Of a stretch of 64,000 nucleotides of DNA, positions 1 through 10,612 are shown in pieces; position 1 is the stretch's first letter; each line of letters starts with the position of its first letter. The stretch spans positions 46,646 through 110,645 of the forward strand of contig NKXK01000017.1 in NCBI GenBank assembly GCA_004379165.1. Reading direction: 5' to 3'. The notes below the pieces were generated by a model. That model worked only from the letters and a program-made list of their open reading frames with translations, was not told where the DNA came from and did not search any database. The DNA is from Rhodocyclaceae bacterium. GTDB taxonomy: Bacteria > Pseudomonadota > Gammaproteobacteria > Burkholderiales > Rhodocyclaceae. The position numbers and the translations under genes were made by a program.

Positions 1-2
1 TT

Positions 3-2294
3 CCGCCAAACCGTATCGGCGAATTCCAGGCGATGTGCGAGCGCGAGCGCTGCCCGTTCGCGGTGGTTGGCGAAGCCACTGGCGACGGCCATCTGACCGT
101 CACCGACGCCCATTTCGGCGTCAATCCGGTCGATATGGAAATGGAAGCGCTGCTCGGCAAGCCGCCGCGCATGACGCGTGACGTCACCTCGCTGCCAGCC
201 AGCTTCGTGCCCTTCGATGCCGTGTCCTTCGAGCTGAAGGATGCCACCTACCGCCTGATGAAGCTGCCGGCGATAGCCGACAAGACCTTCCTGATCTCGA
301 TTGGCGACCGTTCCGTCGGCGGCATGACCGCGCGCGACCAGATGGTCGGTCCGTGGCAGGTGCCGGTGGCCGACGTGGCGGTGACGACCATGGGTTATCA
401 GACCAATCTCGGCGAAGCCTTCGCCATGGGCGAGCGGACGCCGGTCGCGGTGCTCGATGCCCCGGCGTCCGGCCGCATGGCCATCGCCGAATCGCTGACC
501 AATCTGGCCGCCGCCGATGTGGGTGACCTGAGCAAGGTCAAGCTCTCCGCCAACTGGATGGCGCCGTGCGGCGTGCCGGGCGAGGATGCGCGTCTGTACG
601 CGACCGTGGAAGGCATTTCCGAGCTGTGCAAGCAGGTTGGCGTGTCGATTCCGGTCGGCAAGGATTCGCTGTCGATGCGTACCGCCTGGGATGAAGTTGG
701 GGAAAATGGCGGCCAGAAGAAGCAGGTGGTGTCGCCGCTGTCGCTGATCGTGACCGCCTTTGCTGCCGTTAATGATGTGCGCAAGACGCTGACGCCGGAG
801 CTTAACCGCGATTGCGGCGAAAGCGACCTGATCCTGATCGACCTCGGCCAGCGCCGCCTCGGGGGTTCCTGTCTGGCGCAGGTTTATAACGCCACCGGCA
901 GCGATGCGCCGGATGTCGATCAGCCGCAGCAACTCAAGGCGCTGTTCAATACCGTCCAGAACCTCAATCGTGCCGGCCTGATTCAGGCTTACCACGACCG
1001 TTCCGATGGTGGTCTCTTTGCTGCCGCCGCCGAAATGGCCTTTGCCAGCCGCTGTGGCGTGACGCTGGACCTCGACGGCATCTGCTTCGACGCGCAGGCG
1101 CTCGATGTCGATGGCTCCGAAAAGCGTCCGGACCTGATGGCGGGCCGCGATTTTGAAAATGTCGTTCGTGCGCTGTTCAACGAAGAAGTCGGTGCGCTGA
1201 TCCAGGTCAAGCGTGACGACCGTTCGACGGTGACCCAGATGCTGCGCGAAGCCGGCTTGCCCTACCACTTCGTCGGCTACCCGAACATGAGCGACGAGAT
1301 CCGCGTCATCCGCAATGCCAAGAAGCTGCTGCGCGAAACACGCGTTAACATGCAGCGTGCCTGGTCCGAGACCAGCTACCAGATGCAGACTCTGCGCGAC
1401 AACCCGAGCTGTGCCCAGCAGGAATTCGACCGCATTCTCGACACCAGCGATCCCGGTCTGTCGCCGAAGGTCAATTTCGACCAGCAGGACGACTTCACCA
1501 AGGTCTACCTGCAGCTCGGCGCCAAGCCGCGCATCGCCATTCTGCGCGAGCAGGGCGTCAACAGCCATTACGAAATGGCCGCGGCGTTCGACCGTGCCGG
1601 CTTCGCCTCGGTCGACGTGCACATGAGCGACATCCTGTCGGGTCGCGTCAATCTCAAGGATTTCAAGGGCCTCGTGGCCTGCGGCGGCTTCTCGTATGGC
1701 GACGTGCTCGGTGCCGGTCAGGGCTGGGCCAAGACCATTCTGATGCACGAAGGCTGCCGTGACGAGTTCGCCGAATTCTTCAACCGCAAGGACACTTTTG
1801 CACTGGGTGTCTGCAACGGCTGCCAGATGATGAGCGCGCTGAAGTCGCTGATCCCGGGTGCCGAACACTGGCCGGCATTCCGCCGCAATAAGGTCGAGCA
1901 GTTCGAAGCCCGCTTCGTGATGACCGAAGTCCTCGATTCGCCGTCGCTGTTCTTCAACGGCATGGAAGGCTCGCTGATTCCCATCGTCGTTTCGCACGGC
2001 GAAGGGCGCGCGGTGTTTGCCAACGATGCCGACAAGGCGGGTGTTCTCTCAGCGTTGCGCTACGTCGATAACAAGGGAGAAGCCACCGAGGTTTATCCGT
2101 ACAACCCGAACGGCTCGCCGGGTGGCCTGACCGGTGTGACCACCGCCGATGGCCGTTTCACGATCATGATGCCGCACCCGGAACGTGTGTTCCGCAGCGT
2201 GCAGATGTCGTGGGCACCGAAGGACTGGCTGGCCGGCGAGGGCGATTCGCCGTGGATGCGCATGTTCCGCAACGCGCGGCGCTGGGTCGGCTGA
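3..2294 (+). CDS. purL: phosphoribosylformylglycinamidine synthase, C-terminal part (runs off left edge)
   Basis: Frame open to window start ([33 protein letters not shown]); C-terminal glutamine amidotransferase domain ([39 protein letters not shown]). Confidence 0.97.
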   Translation, partial: PPNRIGEFQAMCERERCPFAVVGEATGDGHLTVTDAHFGVNPVDMEMEALLGKPPRMTRDVTSLPASFVPFDAVSFELKDATYRLMKLPAIADKTFLISIGDRSVGGMTARDQMVGPWQVPVADVAVTTMGYQTNLGEAFAMGERTPVAVLDAPASGRMAIAESLTNLAAADVGDLSKVKLSANWMAPCGVPGEDARLYATVEGISELCKQVGVSIPVGKDSLSMRTAWDEVGENGGQKKQVVSPLSLIVTAFAAVNDVRKTLTPELNRDCGESDLILIDLGQRRLGGSCLAQVYNATGSDAPDVDQPQQLKALFNTVQNLNRAGLIQAYHDRSDGGLFAAAAEMAFASRCGVTLDLDGICFDAQALDVDGSEKRPDLMAGRDFENVVRALFNEEVGALIQVKRDDRSTVTQMLREAGLPYHFVGYPNMSDEIRVIRNAKKLLRETRVNMQRAWSETSYQMQTLRDNPSCAQQEFDRILDTSDPGLSPKVNFDQQDDFTKVYLQLGAKPRIAILREQGVNSHYEMAAAFDRAGFASVDVHMSDILSGRVNLKDFKGLVACGGFSYGDVLGAGQGWAKTILMHEGCRDEFAEFFNRKDTFALGVCNGCQMMSALKSLIPGAEHWPAFRRNKVEQFEARFVMTEVLDSPSLFFNGMEGSLIPIVVSHGEGRAVFANDADKAGVLSALRYVDNKGEATEVYPYNPNGSPGGLTGVTTADGRFTIMMPHPERVFRSVQMSWAPKDWLAGEGDSPWMRMFRNARRWVG

Positions 2295-2312
2295 TCAACG
2301 TCGGCATGTACT

Positions 2313-2338
2313 AAAAAAGCGGCTCCGGCCGCTTTTTT
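2313..2338 (+). terminator. rho-independent terminator after purL
   Basis: AAAAAAGCGGCtccGGCCGCTTTTTT stem-loop with T-tract. Confidence 0.85.
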
Positions 2339-2410
2339 GTTGCCCTGAATCCGCTGCTGGGCGCTGACTACGAAGCCCCGGCAACGGCTTGCTTGGGGCG
2401 GCCCCGGAAA

Positions 2411-2438
2411 TTCGATGTTTTTCCCGGTTCGCCGCAGC
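2411..2438 (+). repeat. dispersed 31-bp repeat family, copy A (intergenic)
   Basis: TTCGATGTTTTTCCCGGTTCGCCGCAGC. Confidence 0.6.
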
Positions 2439-2456
2439 AGTCGGGAATTGGCTTAT

Positions 2457-2640
2457 TCAGCCGTTCCGGTGCTTGCCCGGGGTGACGATACGTTGCCGGC
2501 GGCGCCAGCAGGCCGGGGTTTGCAGGGCGGCGACATCCGGCCCGCTCTGGGCAAAGATGGCGCGGGCGCGCATCAGGCGGGCTTGTTCTTCATGGCAGAC
2601 GCCGGCAATGCGGTCGAACCAGACTTGTAGTTGTTTCATG
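2457..2640 (-). CDS. small hypothetical protein (about 60 aa), candidate SOS-regulated
   Basis: MKQLQVWFDRIAGVCHEEQARLMRARAIFAQSGPDVAALQ...; start preceded by CGGAGGATGCAAC (RBS); LexA-type boxes upstream. Confidence 0.55.
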
Positions 2641-2669
2641 TTGCATCCTCCGCGATAGGGGTTGATGTA

Positions 2670-2685
2670 CTGTATGAACGACCAG
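2670..2685. promoter_or_regulatory. near-consensus LexA (SOS) box
   Basis: CTGTatgaacgaCCAG within TACTGTATGAACGACCAGTT; one mismatch to CTGT-N8-ACAG. Confidence 0.45.
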
Positions 2686-2718
2686 TTGTTTTGGTCATGT
2701 CGCGAAGATACACAATAA

Positions 2719-2734
2719 CTGTACGGATGTACAG
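2719..2734. promoter_or_regulatory. LexA (SOS) box, perfect CTGT-N8-ACAG
   Basis: CTGTACGGATGTACAG, 6-bp inverted arms, between two divergent small ORFs. Confidence 0.75.
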
Positions 2735-2793
2735 TATTTTTGTTTTCCGGCATCGCGGGTAGCCTTGGCCGATATTTCAGCAAGAGGCTGCTT

Positions 2794-3006
2794 ATGGCGA
2801 AGATGCAAAAATCCTGGATGCCACCGGTCGGGACGCTGGTGGTTTATGCCGCGCGCAGCCGCAAGCTGACACGCAATGTCCGGGTCGTTGCCGAAGCGTC
2901 GGGCGGTCGGATGGTCGTTGAGGCCATCGGCCGGCAGGGCGTTTGCGTCCGCTTGACGGTCAAATGCGAAAATCTGCGGCCGATGGCACCGGACCTCTTC
3001 GCTTAG
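2794..3006 (+). CDS. small hypothetical protein (70 aa), candidate SOS-regulated
   Basis: MAKMQKSWMPPVGTLVVYAARSRKLTRNVRVVAEASGGRMVVEAIGRQGVCVRLTVKCENLRPMAPDLFA; AAGAGG upstream of ATG; SOS box about 60 bp upstream. Confidence 0.55.
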   Translation: MAKMQKSWMPPVGTLVVYAARSRKLTRNVRVVAEASGGRMVVEAIGRQGVCVRLTVKCENLRPMAPDLFA

Positions 3007-3122
3007 TCGGGGTGGCTGCGGCGTCCTGCAGTGCCGGGCCAATACAATCGGCCAGCCTGGCCTAGCCGGGCGAACTGCCGGCGAAATGCCGGCGAAATGC
3101 CGACATGAGCTGTTGCCTCTTT

Positions 3123-3356
3123 TCAGGCGCCTCGATCACAACCTGCGCCCGGTCCAGGGCATCGATCAAGATGCAGGCCGTCGCCATCACAGATCCACGA
3201 TTCACCCGGATCCAGAAAAATGTCCTCGCCCTGACCGCTGACGGTGATCCAGATGCGTCCTTCTGTACAACGAATGCAAACGCCCCGGGCGTGAACCGCT
3301 GCCAGCGGGTGGTTTTCCTTGAGCACGAATTCTGCGGATGCGTGTTTGAACTGCAT
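3123..3356 (-). CDS. DUF2917-like small protein
   Basis: MQFKHASAEFVLKENHPLAAVHARGVCIRCTEGRIWITVSGQGEDIFLDPGESWIC; characteristic GRIWIT...D..L..GE pattern. Confidence 0.6.
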   Translation of the reverse strand: MQFKHASAEFVLKENHPLAAVHARGVCIRCTEGRIWITVSGQGEDIFLDPGESWICDGDGLHLDRCPGPGAGCDRGA

Positions 3357-3408
3357 GGCTGACCTCCTTTCCTGAGATGCGTCCAGTGTAGAAGTTGCCT
3401 GCGGGACG

Positions 3409-3651
3409 GTGGCGGCACGTATTTCGCAGCCGCAGCGCGGCTATGTGCTGTGGGTGGAGTTGCCCGAACGCATCGACTCGACGGCCTGCTACGAGGCCGC
3501 GCTGGCCGAAGGCGTCGCCTATGCACCGGGCGAGCTGTTTTCGGCCAGCGGCCTGTACCGCAACTGCCTGCGGCTGAATTGCGGCAACCCGCACACGCCG
3601 GAAATCGAGGATGCCGTCCGCCGTCTCGGGCGTATCTTCTGTGCGTGCTGA
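3409..3651 (+). pseudogene. C-terminal remnant of a MocR/GntR-type PLP-dependent aminotransferase-like regulator
   Basis: PQRGYVLWVELPERIDSTACYEAALAEGVAYAPGELFSASGLYRNCLRLNCGNPHTPEIEDAVRRLGRI matches the C-terminal end of aminotransferase-fold MocR proteins; N-terminal about 400 aa absent. Confidence 0.65.
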
Positions 3652-3745
3652 ATCAAATCGGGGCATTGCAAACTACGGTATCATTGCCCCTTTTGGGCTG
3701 GGGTAATCCAGCCGGTCTGAACGCAATCGAAGGGTTTTTCCGCTC

Positions 3746-5632
3746 ATGTTCGACGCAGTCCGTAACAACAAGCGCATCGTCCAGGTCTTTCTGGCGCTGA
3801 TCGCACTGCCATTCGCCTTTTTCGGTGTCGAGTCCTACGTCCGCGATGCCGGCACCGGTGACAACGTTGCCAAAATCGGCGACATCAAGATTACCCAGCA
3901 GCAGTTCCAGCAGGCACTGCGGGACCAGCAGGAGCGCCTGCGTGCCCAGATGGGCGGTCAGCTGGATCCGAAGATGCTCGACAATCCGATGGCGCGCAAG
4001 GCCGTGCTCGACGATCTGGTCGACCAGCGCCTGCTGATGCTGGAAGCGAACAAGATGCGTATGTTCGCCAGCGACGATGCGATCCGCCGCGCCATCGGCA
4101 GCATCGACAGCTTCAAGATCGACGGCAAGTTTTCCAGTGAGCGTTACGAAGCGGCCTTGCGTAGCCAGGGCATGACGCCGGCCGGTTTCGAGGCCCAACT
4201 GCGTCAGGATCTGACGCTGCAGCAACTGGCAGGGGCCGTGGCGCAATCCGGCGTCGTGTCGCGTACCGTTGCCGAGCGTGTTCTGGCACTACAAACCGAA
4301 AAGCGGGAAGTGCGGGAATTCCGCCTCGACCTTGGCCGCTACCTCGATCAGGTCAAGCTGGCCGATGATGCCGCCCGCAAGTTCTACGACAGCAACGCCA
4401 AGCAGTTCCAGATTCCCGAACAGGCGCAGGCAGAATACGTGGTCTTCTCGATGGAGAGCATCGGTGCCCAGTTGGCGGTGACCGACGCCGAAATCAAGTC
4501 ATGGTACGATGGCCACAAGGATCGCTACCAGCAGGCTGAGGAGCGCCGCGCCAGCCACATCCTGATCGCCTCCGAAAAGGTGGGCAAGGACCAGGCGAAG
4601 GCCAAGGCCGAGGAATTGCTCAAGGAAGTGCGCAAGACACCGGCCAGCTTCGCCGATTTGGCCAAAAGGAATTCCGATGATCCGGGCTCGGCGTCCAAGG
4701 GCGGCGATCTGGGCTTTTTTGGTCGCGGCATGATGGTCAAGCCCTTTGAGGATGCCACTTTCGGCCTTAAGGAAGGCGAAATGTCCGGCGTTGTCGAATC
4801 CGATTTCGGCTTCCATATCATCAAGCTGACCGGCATCCACGCTGCCAAGGAAAAGCCGCTGGCCGAAGTCCGTGGCGAAATCGAGGCCGAGCTGAAGAAA
4901 ACCGCCGCCTCTCGCAAATTTGCCGAAGCCGCCGAAGCCTTTAGCAATATCGTCTATGAGCAGTCCGATAGCCTGCAGCCGGCCGCCGAGAAGTTCAAGC
5001 TGACGATCAAGAAGACTGAGTGGCTGGGGCGTCAGGCCAATCCGGCCAATGGCCCGCTGGGTAACGAGAAGCTGCTGGCCGCGCTGTTCTCGGATGATTC
5101 CGTCAAGAACAAGCGCAATACCGAAGCCGTTGAAACTGCTGCCAACACACTGGTTGCTGCCCGTATCGTCGACTACAAGCCGGCGACGCTGCAGCCGTTT
5201 GAAAGCGTCCAGGCCAGCATCGAAACCCTGCTCAAGCGTCAGGAAGCCCAGGCGCTGGCGAAGAAGGACGGCGAGGCCCGCCTCGAAGCGCTGAAGAAGG
5301 GTGAGGACAAGCTGGGCTGGGGTAGCGGCAAGCTGGTTTCACGCATGGATGCCCGTCTGATCCCGCAACCGGCGGCGCCGGCGGTCTTCCGTGCCGATAC
5401 CGGCAAGCTGCCGGCTTATGTCGGTGCCGAGTTGCCGGGTGCCGGTTACGGCTTGTTCAAGATCACCCGTCTCGAAAGCGGTGAAACACTCGACGATGCC
5501 CGCAAGCAGGCCATGCTGCGTCAGTTGGGTACCTTGCTGGCGCAGGAAGAGATCCAGCTGTATCTGGCGGCCTTGCGTGCCCGCTACAAGGTGGAAATCA
5601 ACCAGGCTGCGCTCGAGGTCAAGGACAAGTAA
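3746..5632 (+). CDS. ppiD: SurA N-terminal domain / peptidylprolyl isomerase PpiD
   Basis: [31 protein letters not shown]; parvulin domain [10 protein letters not shown]...[21 protein letters not shown]. Confidence 0.92.
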   Translation: MFDAVRNNKRIVQVFLALIALPFAFFGVESYVRDAGTGDNVAKIGDIKITQQQFQQALRDQQERLRAQMGGQLDPKMLDNPMARKAVLDDLVDQRLLMLEANKMRMFASDDAIRRAIGSIDSFKIDGKFSSERYEAALRSQGMTPAGFEAQLRQDLTLQQLAGAVAQSGVVSRTVAERVLALQTEKREVREFRLDLGRYLDQVKLADDAARKFYDSNAKQFQIPEQAQAEYVVFSMESIGAQLAVTDAEIKSWYDGHKDRYQQAEERRASHILIASEKVGKDQAKAKAEELLKEVRKTPASFADLAKRNSDDPGSASKGGDLGFFGRGMMVKPFEDATFGLKEGEMSGVVESDFGFHIIKLTGIHAAKEKPLAEVRGEIEAELKKTAASRKFAEAAEAFSNIVYEQSDSLQPAAEKFKLTIKKTEWLGRQANPANGPLGNEKLLAALFSDDSVKNKRNTEAVETAANTLVAARIVDYKPATLQPFESVQASIETLLKRQEAQALAKKDGEARLEALKKGEDKLGWGSGKLVSRMDARLIPQPAAPAVFRADTGKLPAYVGAELPGAGYGLFKITRLESGETLDDARKQAMLRQLGTLLAQEEIQLYLAALRARYKVEINQAALEVKDK

Positions 5633-5651
5633 GCAGCCCGAGCCCCAATGG

Positions 5652-5679
5652 AAAAAGCGGACTTCGGGTCCGCTTTTTT
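5652..5679 (+). terminator. rho-independent terminator after ppiD
   Basis: AAAAAGCGGACttcggGTCCGCTTTTTT. Confidence 0.85.
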
Positions 5680-5706
5680 AATGTCTTGACGAAGCTGGTG
5701 CTGGCA

Positions 5707-5737
5707 ATCAAAAAGCCGGCAATGCCGGCTTTTTGAT
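5707..5737. terminator. bidirectional terminator between convergent ppiD and fabI
   Basis: ATCAAAAAGCCGGCaatGCCGGCTTTTTGAT symmetric stem-loop. Confidence 0.8.
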
Positions 5738-5759
5738 GGTTTTCCGGGTTCACCGCAGC
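5735..5759 (+). repeat. dispersed repeat family, copy B (3' of fabI)
   Basis: GATGGTTTTCCGGGTTCACCGCAGC; last 20 bp identical to copy F. Confidence 0.8.
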
Positions 5760-5776
5760 CGTGCTGCTGGAAGCGC

Positions 5777-6577
5777 TCAGGCGGGCAGCGGGTCGGCGTT
5801 GCCCAGGGCGACGGTGTTCATGCCGCCATCGACGTACATGATCTCGCCGGTAATGCCGCTGGCGAGGTCAGAGAGCATGAAGGCGGCGGCGTTACCGACT
5901 TCTTCGATGGTAACGTTGCGACGCAGCGGGGCGTTGTGCGAGTTGTAGGCGAGCAGCTTGCCGAAGTTGCCGATGCCGGACGCAGCCAGGGTCTTGATCG
6001 GGCCGGCAGAAATGGCGTTGGCGCGGATGCCTTCAGGGCCGAGGCAGAAGGCCAGGTAGCGCGTGGCCGCCTCGAGGCTGGCCTTGGCCAGACCCATCGT
6101 GTTGTAGTTGGGCATGGTGCGCTCGGCACCCAGATAGGACAGGGCGAGCAGCGAGGCATTCGGGCGGCCCTGCATCATCGGACGGGCGCCCTTGGCCAGT
6201 GCGGCATAGCTGTACGACGAAATATCGTGGGCGATGCGGAAGGCGTCACGGGTGATGCCATTGAGGAAGTCACCTTCGATAGCTTCGGTCGGCGCGTAGG
6301 CAATGGAGTGGACCAGACCGTCGAGACCGTCCCAGCGCTTGGCCAGTTCAACGAAAACATTATCGATCTGTTCGTCGCTGCTGACATCGAGTGGAATGGT
6401 GATGTCGCTGCCGAATTCGGTGGCGAACTTCTTGATGCGGTCTTCAAAGCGCTCGTTCTGGTAGGTGAAAGCCAGTTGTGCACCTTCACGGTAGCAGGCC
6501 TTGGCAATGCCATAGGCGATGGAGTGCTTGGACAGCAGACCGGTGATCAGAATTTTCTTGTCGGCGAGAAAGCCCAT
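5777..6577 (-). CDS. fabI: enoyl-[acyl-carrier-protein] reductase (NADH)
   Basis: [51 protein letters not shown]. Confidence 0.96.
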   Translation of the reverse strand: MGFLADKKILITGLLSKHSIAYGIAKACYREGAQLAFTYQNERFEDRIKKFATEFGSDITIPLDVSSDEQIDNVFVELAKRWDGLDGLVHSIAYAPTEAIEGDFLNGITRDAFRIAHDISSYSYAALAKGARPMMQGRPNASLLALSYLGAERTMPNYNTMGLAKASLEAATRYLAFCLGPEGIRANAISAGPIKTLAASGIGNFGKLLAYNSHNAPLRRNVTIEEVGNAAAFMLSDLASGITGEIMYVDGGMNTVALGNADPLPA

Positions 6578-6680
6578 GTGTTTGTTCTCCCTAGGGGGTT
6601 AGCCTTTCGATTATAAAACAGAAACCGCACCGGGAAGCGCTTGCGGCGCCTTTTGGTACGGTTGTCTGTTGCCGGGAGGC

Positions 6681-8324
6681 TTACATGTTGGGGTAGGTCG
6701 GTCCTTCGCCGCCCTGCGGCACCACCCAGTTGATGTTTTGCGTCGGATCCTTGATGTCGCAGGTCTTGCAGTGCACGCAGTTCTGCGCGTTGATCTGCAG
6801 ACGGGGCTGACCTTCTTCCTGGTCGAGGATTTCATAGACGCCGGCCGGGCAGAAGCGCTGTTCCGGCGCATCGTAGGTGGCCAGATTGACCTTGATCGGG
6901 ATCGCCGCATCCTTGAGTTGCAGGTGGCAGGGCTGGTCTTCCTCGTGATTGGTGCTGGAGAGGAAGACAGAAGACAGGCGGTCGAAGGTGATGACGCCAT
7001 CCGGCTTCGGGTAGTCGATCTTCGGGCAGTCGGCAGCCGGTTTCAGTTTGGCGTGATCCGGGGTCTTGTGGCGCAACGTCCAGGGCGCCTTGCCGCCGAA
7101 GACGATCTGGTCGATGCCGAACATGATCGAGCCAAGCTTCAGGCCCTTGGCCATCCAAGGCTTGAAGTTGCGCGCCTTGTAGAGTTCGTCGTAGAGCCAG
7201 CTGTTCTTGTAGGCCTCGGGGTAGGCCACCAGTTCGTCACGCTCGCGCTCGGCGGTAAGGGCGTCGAAGCAGGCCTCTGCGGCGAGCATGCCGGACTTTA
7301 TGGCGGTATGCGAACCCTTGATGCGGGCGGCGTTGAGGAAGCCGGCATCGTCGCCGACCAGCACACCACCGGGGAAAACCAGCTTGGGCAGCGACTGGAC
7401 GCCGCCGGCCGTCAGGGCGCGTGCCCCGTAGGCAACGCGCTTGCCGCCTTCGAGGAACTTGCGGATTTCCGGATGCGTCTTGTAGCGCTGGAATTCCTCG
7501 TAGGGCGAGAGGTGCGGGTTTTCATAGCCGAGGCCAACGACGAAACCGACAGCGACCTGATTGTTCTCGAGGTGGTACAAAAAGCCGCCGCCGTAGGTGT
7601 CCGGCTGCATCGGCCAGCCGCCGCTGTGCACCACGAGGCCGAGCTGATGCTTGGCGGGGTCGATGTCCCACAATTCCTTGATGCCAATGCCGTAGGTTTG
7701 CGGATCGGCGCCGGCGTTAAGCTGGAAACGTTCCATCAGCGCCTTGCCGAGGTGGCCGCGGCAGCCTTCGGCAAAGAAAGTATATTTGCCGTGCAATTCC
7801 ATGCCCGGCTGGAAATTCGGGCCTTCACTGCCATCGTGCAGGCGGCCCATGTCGCCAGTGGCGACGCCCTTGACGGCGCCGTTCTCGTCGAACAGCACTT
7901 CGGCGCCGGCAAAGCCGGGGTAGATTTCGATGCCCAGGGCTTCGGCCCGTTCGCCCAGCCAGCGGCAGACGTTGCCCAGCGAAATGACGAAATTGCCCTC
8001 GTTGTGGAAACAGCCGGGGAGGAGGGCGTTGGGTACCTTGGTGGCGCCGGTTTCCGACAGGATGAGGAAACGGTCTTCGGATACCGGGGCGTTGAGCGGT
8101 GCACCTTCGGCCTGCCAGTTCGGCAGCAGCTCATTGAGGGCACGGGGGTCCATGACCGCGCCAGACAGGATGTGGGCGCCGATCTCGGCACCTTTTTCAA
8201 TCAGACAGACCGAGATGTCGCTGCCCTTTTCGGTAGCCAGCTGCTTCAGGCGAATCGCCGACGCCAGTCCGGACGGGCCGCCGCCAACGATGACGACGTC
8301 GAATTCCATGGCTTCGCGTTCCAT
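6681..8324 (-). CDS. electron transfer flavoprotein-ubiquinone oxidoreductase
   Basis: VVIVGGGPSGLASAIRLKQLA; C-terminal 4Fe-4S ferredoxin region INAQNCVHCKTCDIKDPTQNINWVVPQGGEGPTYPNM. Confidence 0.95.
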   Translation of the reverse strand: MEREAMEFDVVIVGGGPSGLASAIRLKQLATEKGSDISVCLIEKGAEIGAHILSGAVMDPRALNELLPNWQAEGAPLNAPVSEDRFLILSETGATKVPNALLPGCFHNEGNFVISLGNVCRWLGERAEALGIEIYPGFAGAEVLFDENGAVKGVATGDMGRLHDGSEGPNFQPGMELHGKYTFFAEGCRGHLGKALMERFQLNAGADPQTYGIGIKELWDIDPAKHQLGLVVHSGGWPMQPDTYGGGFLYHLENNQVAVGFVVGLGYENPHLSPYEEFQRYKTHPEIRKFLEGGKRVAYGARALTAGGVQSLPKLVFPGGVLVGDDAGFLNAARIKGSHTAIKSGMLAAEACFDALTAERERDELVAYPEAYKNSWLYDELYKARNFKPWMAKGLKLGSIMFGIDQIVFGGKAPWTLRHKTPDHAKLKPAADCPKIDYPKPDGVITFDRLSSVFLSSTNHEEDQPCHLQLKDAAIPIKVNLATYDAPEQRFCPAGVYEILDQEEGQPRLQINAQNCVHCKTCDIKDPTQNINWVVPQGGEGPTYPNM

Positions 8325-8410
8325 GATGTCTCCTTGTTTATTGTTAACTTATTCACAATACGCTACAGTATGGAGTCGCATAGATCAACCCCTTGAAGAA
8401 CAGACTGGCA

Positions 8411-8821
8411 ATGGAACATAAAAAGAAACTGATACACGTCACCACGATCCCGATGCGCTGGGGTGACATGGATGCCTACGGCCATGTGAACAATACGGTG
8501 TATTTCCGCTTTATGGAGCAGGCGCGCGTCGAATGGTGCGAGGAAGTGGGTGTCGAAGTGCGGCCGGGCGGCCTGGGGCCGGTGATCATCAATGCCAGTT
8601 GCACCTTCCTGATTCCGATGACCTATCCGGGGACGGTTGAGGTACGCACCTACGCCGGCCATCCCGGGCGCTCCAGCGTGCAGACCCATGTCGAGATGCG
8701 CATTGTCGGCGACGACGCACTTTACGCTGAAGGCGCGGCAAAAATGGTGTGGATGGATACGCAGACCGGCAAATCGGCGCCGATTCCCGATCACGTGCGG
8801 GCTGCGCTCGAAGCAGAGTAA
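8411..8821 (+). CDS. acyl-CoA thioesterase, hotdog fold (4-hydroxybenzoyl-CoA thioesterase family)
   Basis: IPMRWGDMDAYGHVNNTVYFRFMEQARVEW. Confidence 0.88.
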   Translation: MEHKKKLIHVTTIPMRWGDMDAYGHVNNTVYFRFMEQARVEWCEEVGVEVRPGGLGPVIINASCTFLIPMTYPGTVEVRTYAGHPGRSSVQTHVEMRIVGDDALYAEGAAKMVWMDTQTGKSAPIPDHVRAALEAE

Positions 8822-8857
8822 ACTCCGAGCCCATCGCAATCGCACAAATACACGCGC

Positions 8858-10210
8858 ATGGGCAAACGGAAAACCTGGGAAAAACTGCTGTCGAGCGAAC
8901 GCCTCGGCGCCGGCAAGGCGCCTGGGACGGCCGAGCGGACGGCCTTCCAGCAGGATTACGACCGCATCGTCTTCACCTCGGCCTTCCGCCGTCTGAAGGA
9001 CAAGACGCAGGTTTTCCCGCTCTCCAAGAGCGATTACGTCCGCACCCGCCTGACGCACAGCCTTGAAGCCAGTTGCGTCGGGCGCTCGCTCGGTGCCGTG
9101 GTCGGCCGTGAAATCATCGCTCGCCACGGGCTGAAGGATGTCGAATCCGGCGATTTTGGTGCCATTGTCGCCGCCGCCTGCCTTGCCCACGATATCGGCA
9201 ACCCGCCTTTCGGCCATGCCGGCGAGGATGCCATCCGCGAATGGTTCCGTACTTCCGGTCTGCTTGAACGCCACGACTTCACGTCGGCCCAGCGTGGCGA
9301 TTTCGAGCGCTACGAGGGCAATGCCCAGGGCTTTCGCATCGTCAGCCGTCTGCAGAGTCCGGCCAATCCCGGCGGTTTGCAACTGACCAGCGCGGTGTTG
9401 GCGACCTTTACCAAATACCCACGGCCATCTGCGGTGAACGCGGAATTACCGGGAAAAAGCGGCAAGAAATTCGGCTTTTTCCAGCAGGATGCCGACAACT
9501 TTGCGCGGGTCGCCCGGGCCACCGGCCTGATCGAGCGACTGCCGGGAACTGCCTGGCGGCGCCACCCGCTGGCTTTTCTGGTCGAAGTCGCCGATGACAC
9601 CTGCTATCTGATCGTCGATCTCGAAGACGCAGCCAAACTCGGCTTCGTGCCCTATCGCGATGCCGAATGCCTGCTTGCCGACCTCGCTGGCAACAGTGTC
9701 AGCGGCGGACGGCTCGACCGTTTGCATGACCCTAAGGAGCGCATCGAATACCTGCGTGCCAAGGCCATCGGTCGGCTGCTGGAGAGCGCGGCTGCGGTCT
9801 TCCTTGAAAACGAAAACGCCATTCTCGACGGTGAGTTCGATGAGGAACTGCTTGAACAGTCGCCCGTCGCGGTACCGTTGCAGGCAGTGCTCCGGGTGGC
9901 CAAGGAAACCATCTATACCGCCCGCCCGGCGCTGGAAATCGAAACTGCCGGCTTCGAGGTGCTGGGTGCTCTACTGGGTTTATTTACCGATGCCGTCGAA
10001 GCGGCTGCCGGTGTCGATGGCACGCGGTTTACTACCCGCGAACGCATGCTGATGAAGCTGCTGCCGGCGCAATTCCTCGGCCATCACGCCGAACCTGATC
10101 CCGATCCCTACGTGCGCCTGCTGCAGGTGGCCGACTTTGTCGCCGGGATGACCGATTCGTATGCGGTGGATATGTTCCGGAAACTGAAGGGTTTCGATCT
10201 GCCGACCTGA
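8858..10210 (+). CDS. dgt: deoxyguanosinetriphosphate triphosphohydrolase-like protein (HD domain)
   Basis: RTAFQQDYDRIVFTSAFRRLKDKTQVFPL...RLTHSLEASCVGRSLG...CLAHDIGNPPFGHAGEDAI. Confidence 0.93.
   Translation: MGKRKTWEKLLSSERLGAGKAPGTAERTAFQQDYDRIVFTSAFRRLKDKTQVFPLSKSDYVRTRLTHSLEASCVGRSLGAVVGREIIARHGLKDVESGDFGAIVAAACLAHDIGNPPFGHAGEDAIREWFRTSGLLERHDFTSAQRGDFERYEGNAQGFRIVSRLQSPANPGGLQLTSAVLATFTKYPRPSAVNAELPGKSGKKFGFFQQDADNFARVARATGLIERLPGTAWRRHPLAFLVEVADDTCYLIVDLEDAAKLGFVPYRDAECLLADLAGNSVSGGRLDRLHDPKERIEYLRAKAIGRLLESAAAVFLENENAILDGEFDEELLEQSPVAVPLQAVLRVAKETIYTARPALEIETAGFEVLGALLGLFTDAVEAAAGVDGTRFTTRERMLMKLLPAQFLGHHAEPDPDPYVRLLQVADFVAGMTDSYAVDMFRKLKGFDLPT
9429..9450 (-). repeat. dispersed repeat family, copy C (inside dgt)
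   Basis: rc GGTAATTCCGCGTTCACCGCAG. Confidence 0.65.
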
Positions 10211-10216
10211 TTGGTT

Positions 10217-10519
10217 TCAGTCGAAGGTCGCCAGAAAACGTTTACGCGCCGTGTCGAGTTCGGCTTGCCCTTTTTCATCGACCAGTCGCTGGCAGTGCCG
10301 GTAAAAAGTATCGAAGGCGGCGCGGACAGTTGCTTCGGTGAGCTTGCCACGGATCACCTTGTTGTCGCTGGCCGGGGCGTCGAGCGGCTTGAGAACGGCG
10401 TAGCGGGGGATGATCTGCTGGCCGCCGTTTTCGGATGAGGCGGTGAGCGGGCCGGTCTTGACGAAGGTCTTGCCCTCGTACTCGAAGCGGGCGCCGATGG
10501 CGAGATGTTGCAGTTTCAT
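10217..10519 (-). CDS. conserved hypothetical protein divergent from lexA
   Basis: MKLQHLAIGARFEYEGKTFVKTGPLTASSENGGQQIIPRYAVLKPL...; convergent with dgt, divergent from lexA. Confidence 0.65.
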   Translation of the reverse strand: MKLQHLAIGARFEYEGKTFVKTGPLTASSENGGQQIIPRYAVLKPLDAPASDNKVIRGKLTEATVRAAFDTFYRHCQRLVDEKGQAELDTARKRFLATFD

Positions 10520-10596
10520 GGGCTGGGGTGTGAATCAGGATGTCGGCGGAGTGTAGCCCAGTTTCGCTGTAATCTCCGCTTGCCAAAAACCGGCAA

Positions 10597-10612
10597 CTGT
10601 ACAAAAATACAG
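10597..10612. promoter_or_regulatory. LexA (SOS) box upstream of lexA
   Basis: CTGTACAAAAATACAG = CTGT-N8-ACAG, 25 bp before lexA ATG; nested in a 40-bp inverted repeat (10585..10624). Confidence 0.85.

Noticed and set aside
3660-3695. GGGGCA...TGCCCC inverted repeat before ppiD
   Set aside because: Only 6-bp arms with a 19-nt loop; too weak to call a terminator or tRNA-like element.
6669-8396. 575-aa plus-strand ORF antisense to ETF-QO
   Set aside because: Antisense shadow ORF of a clearly conserved gene on the other strand.
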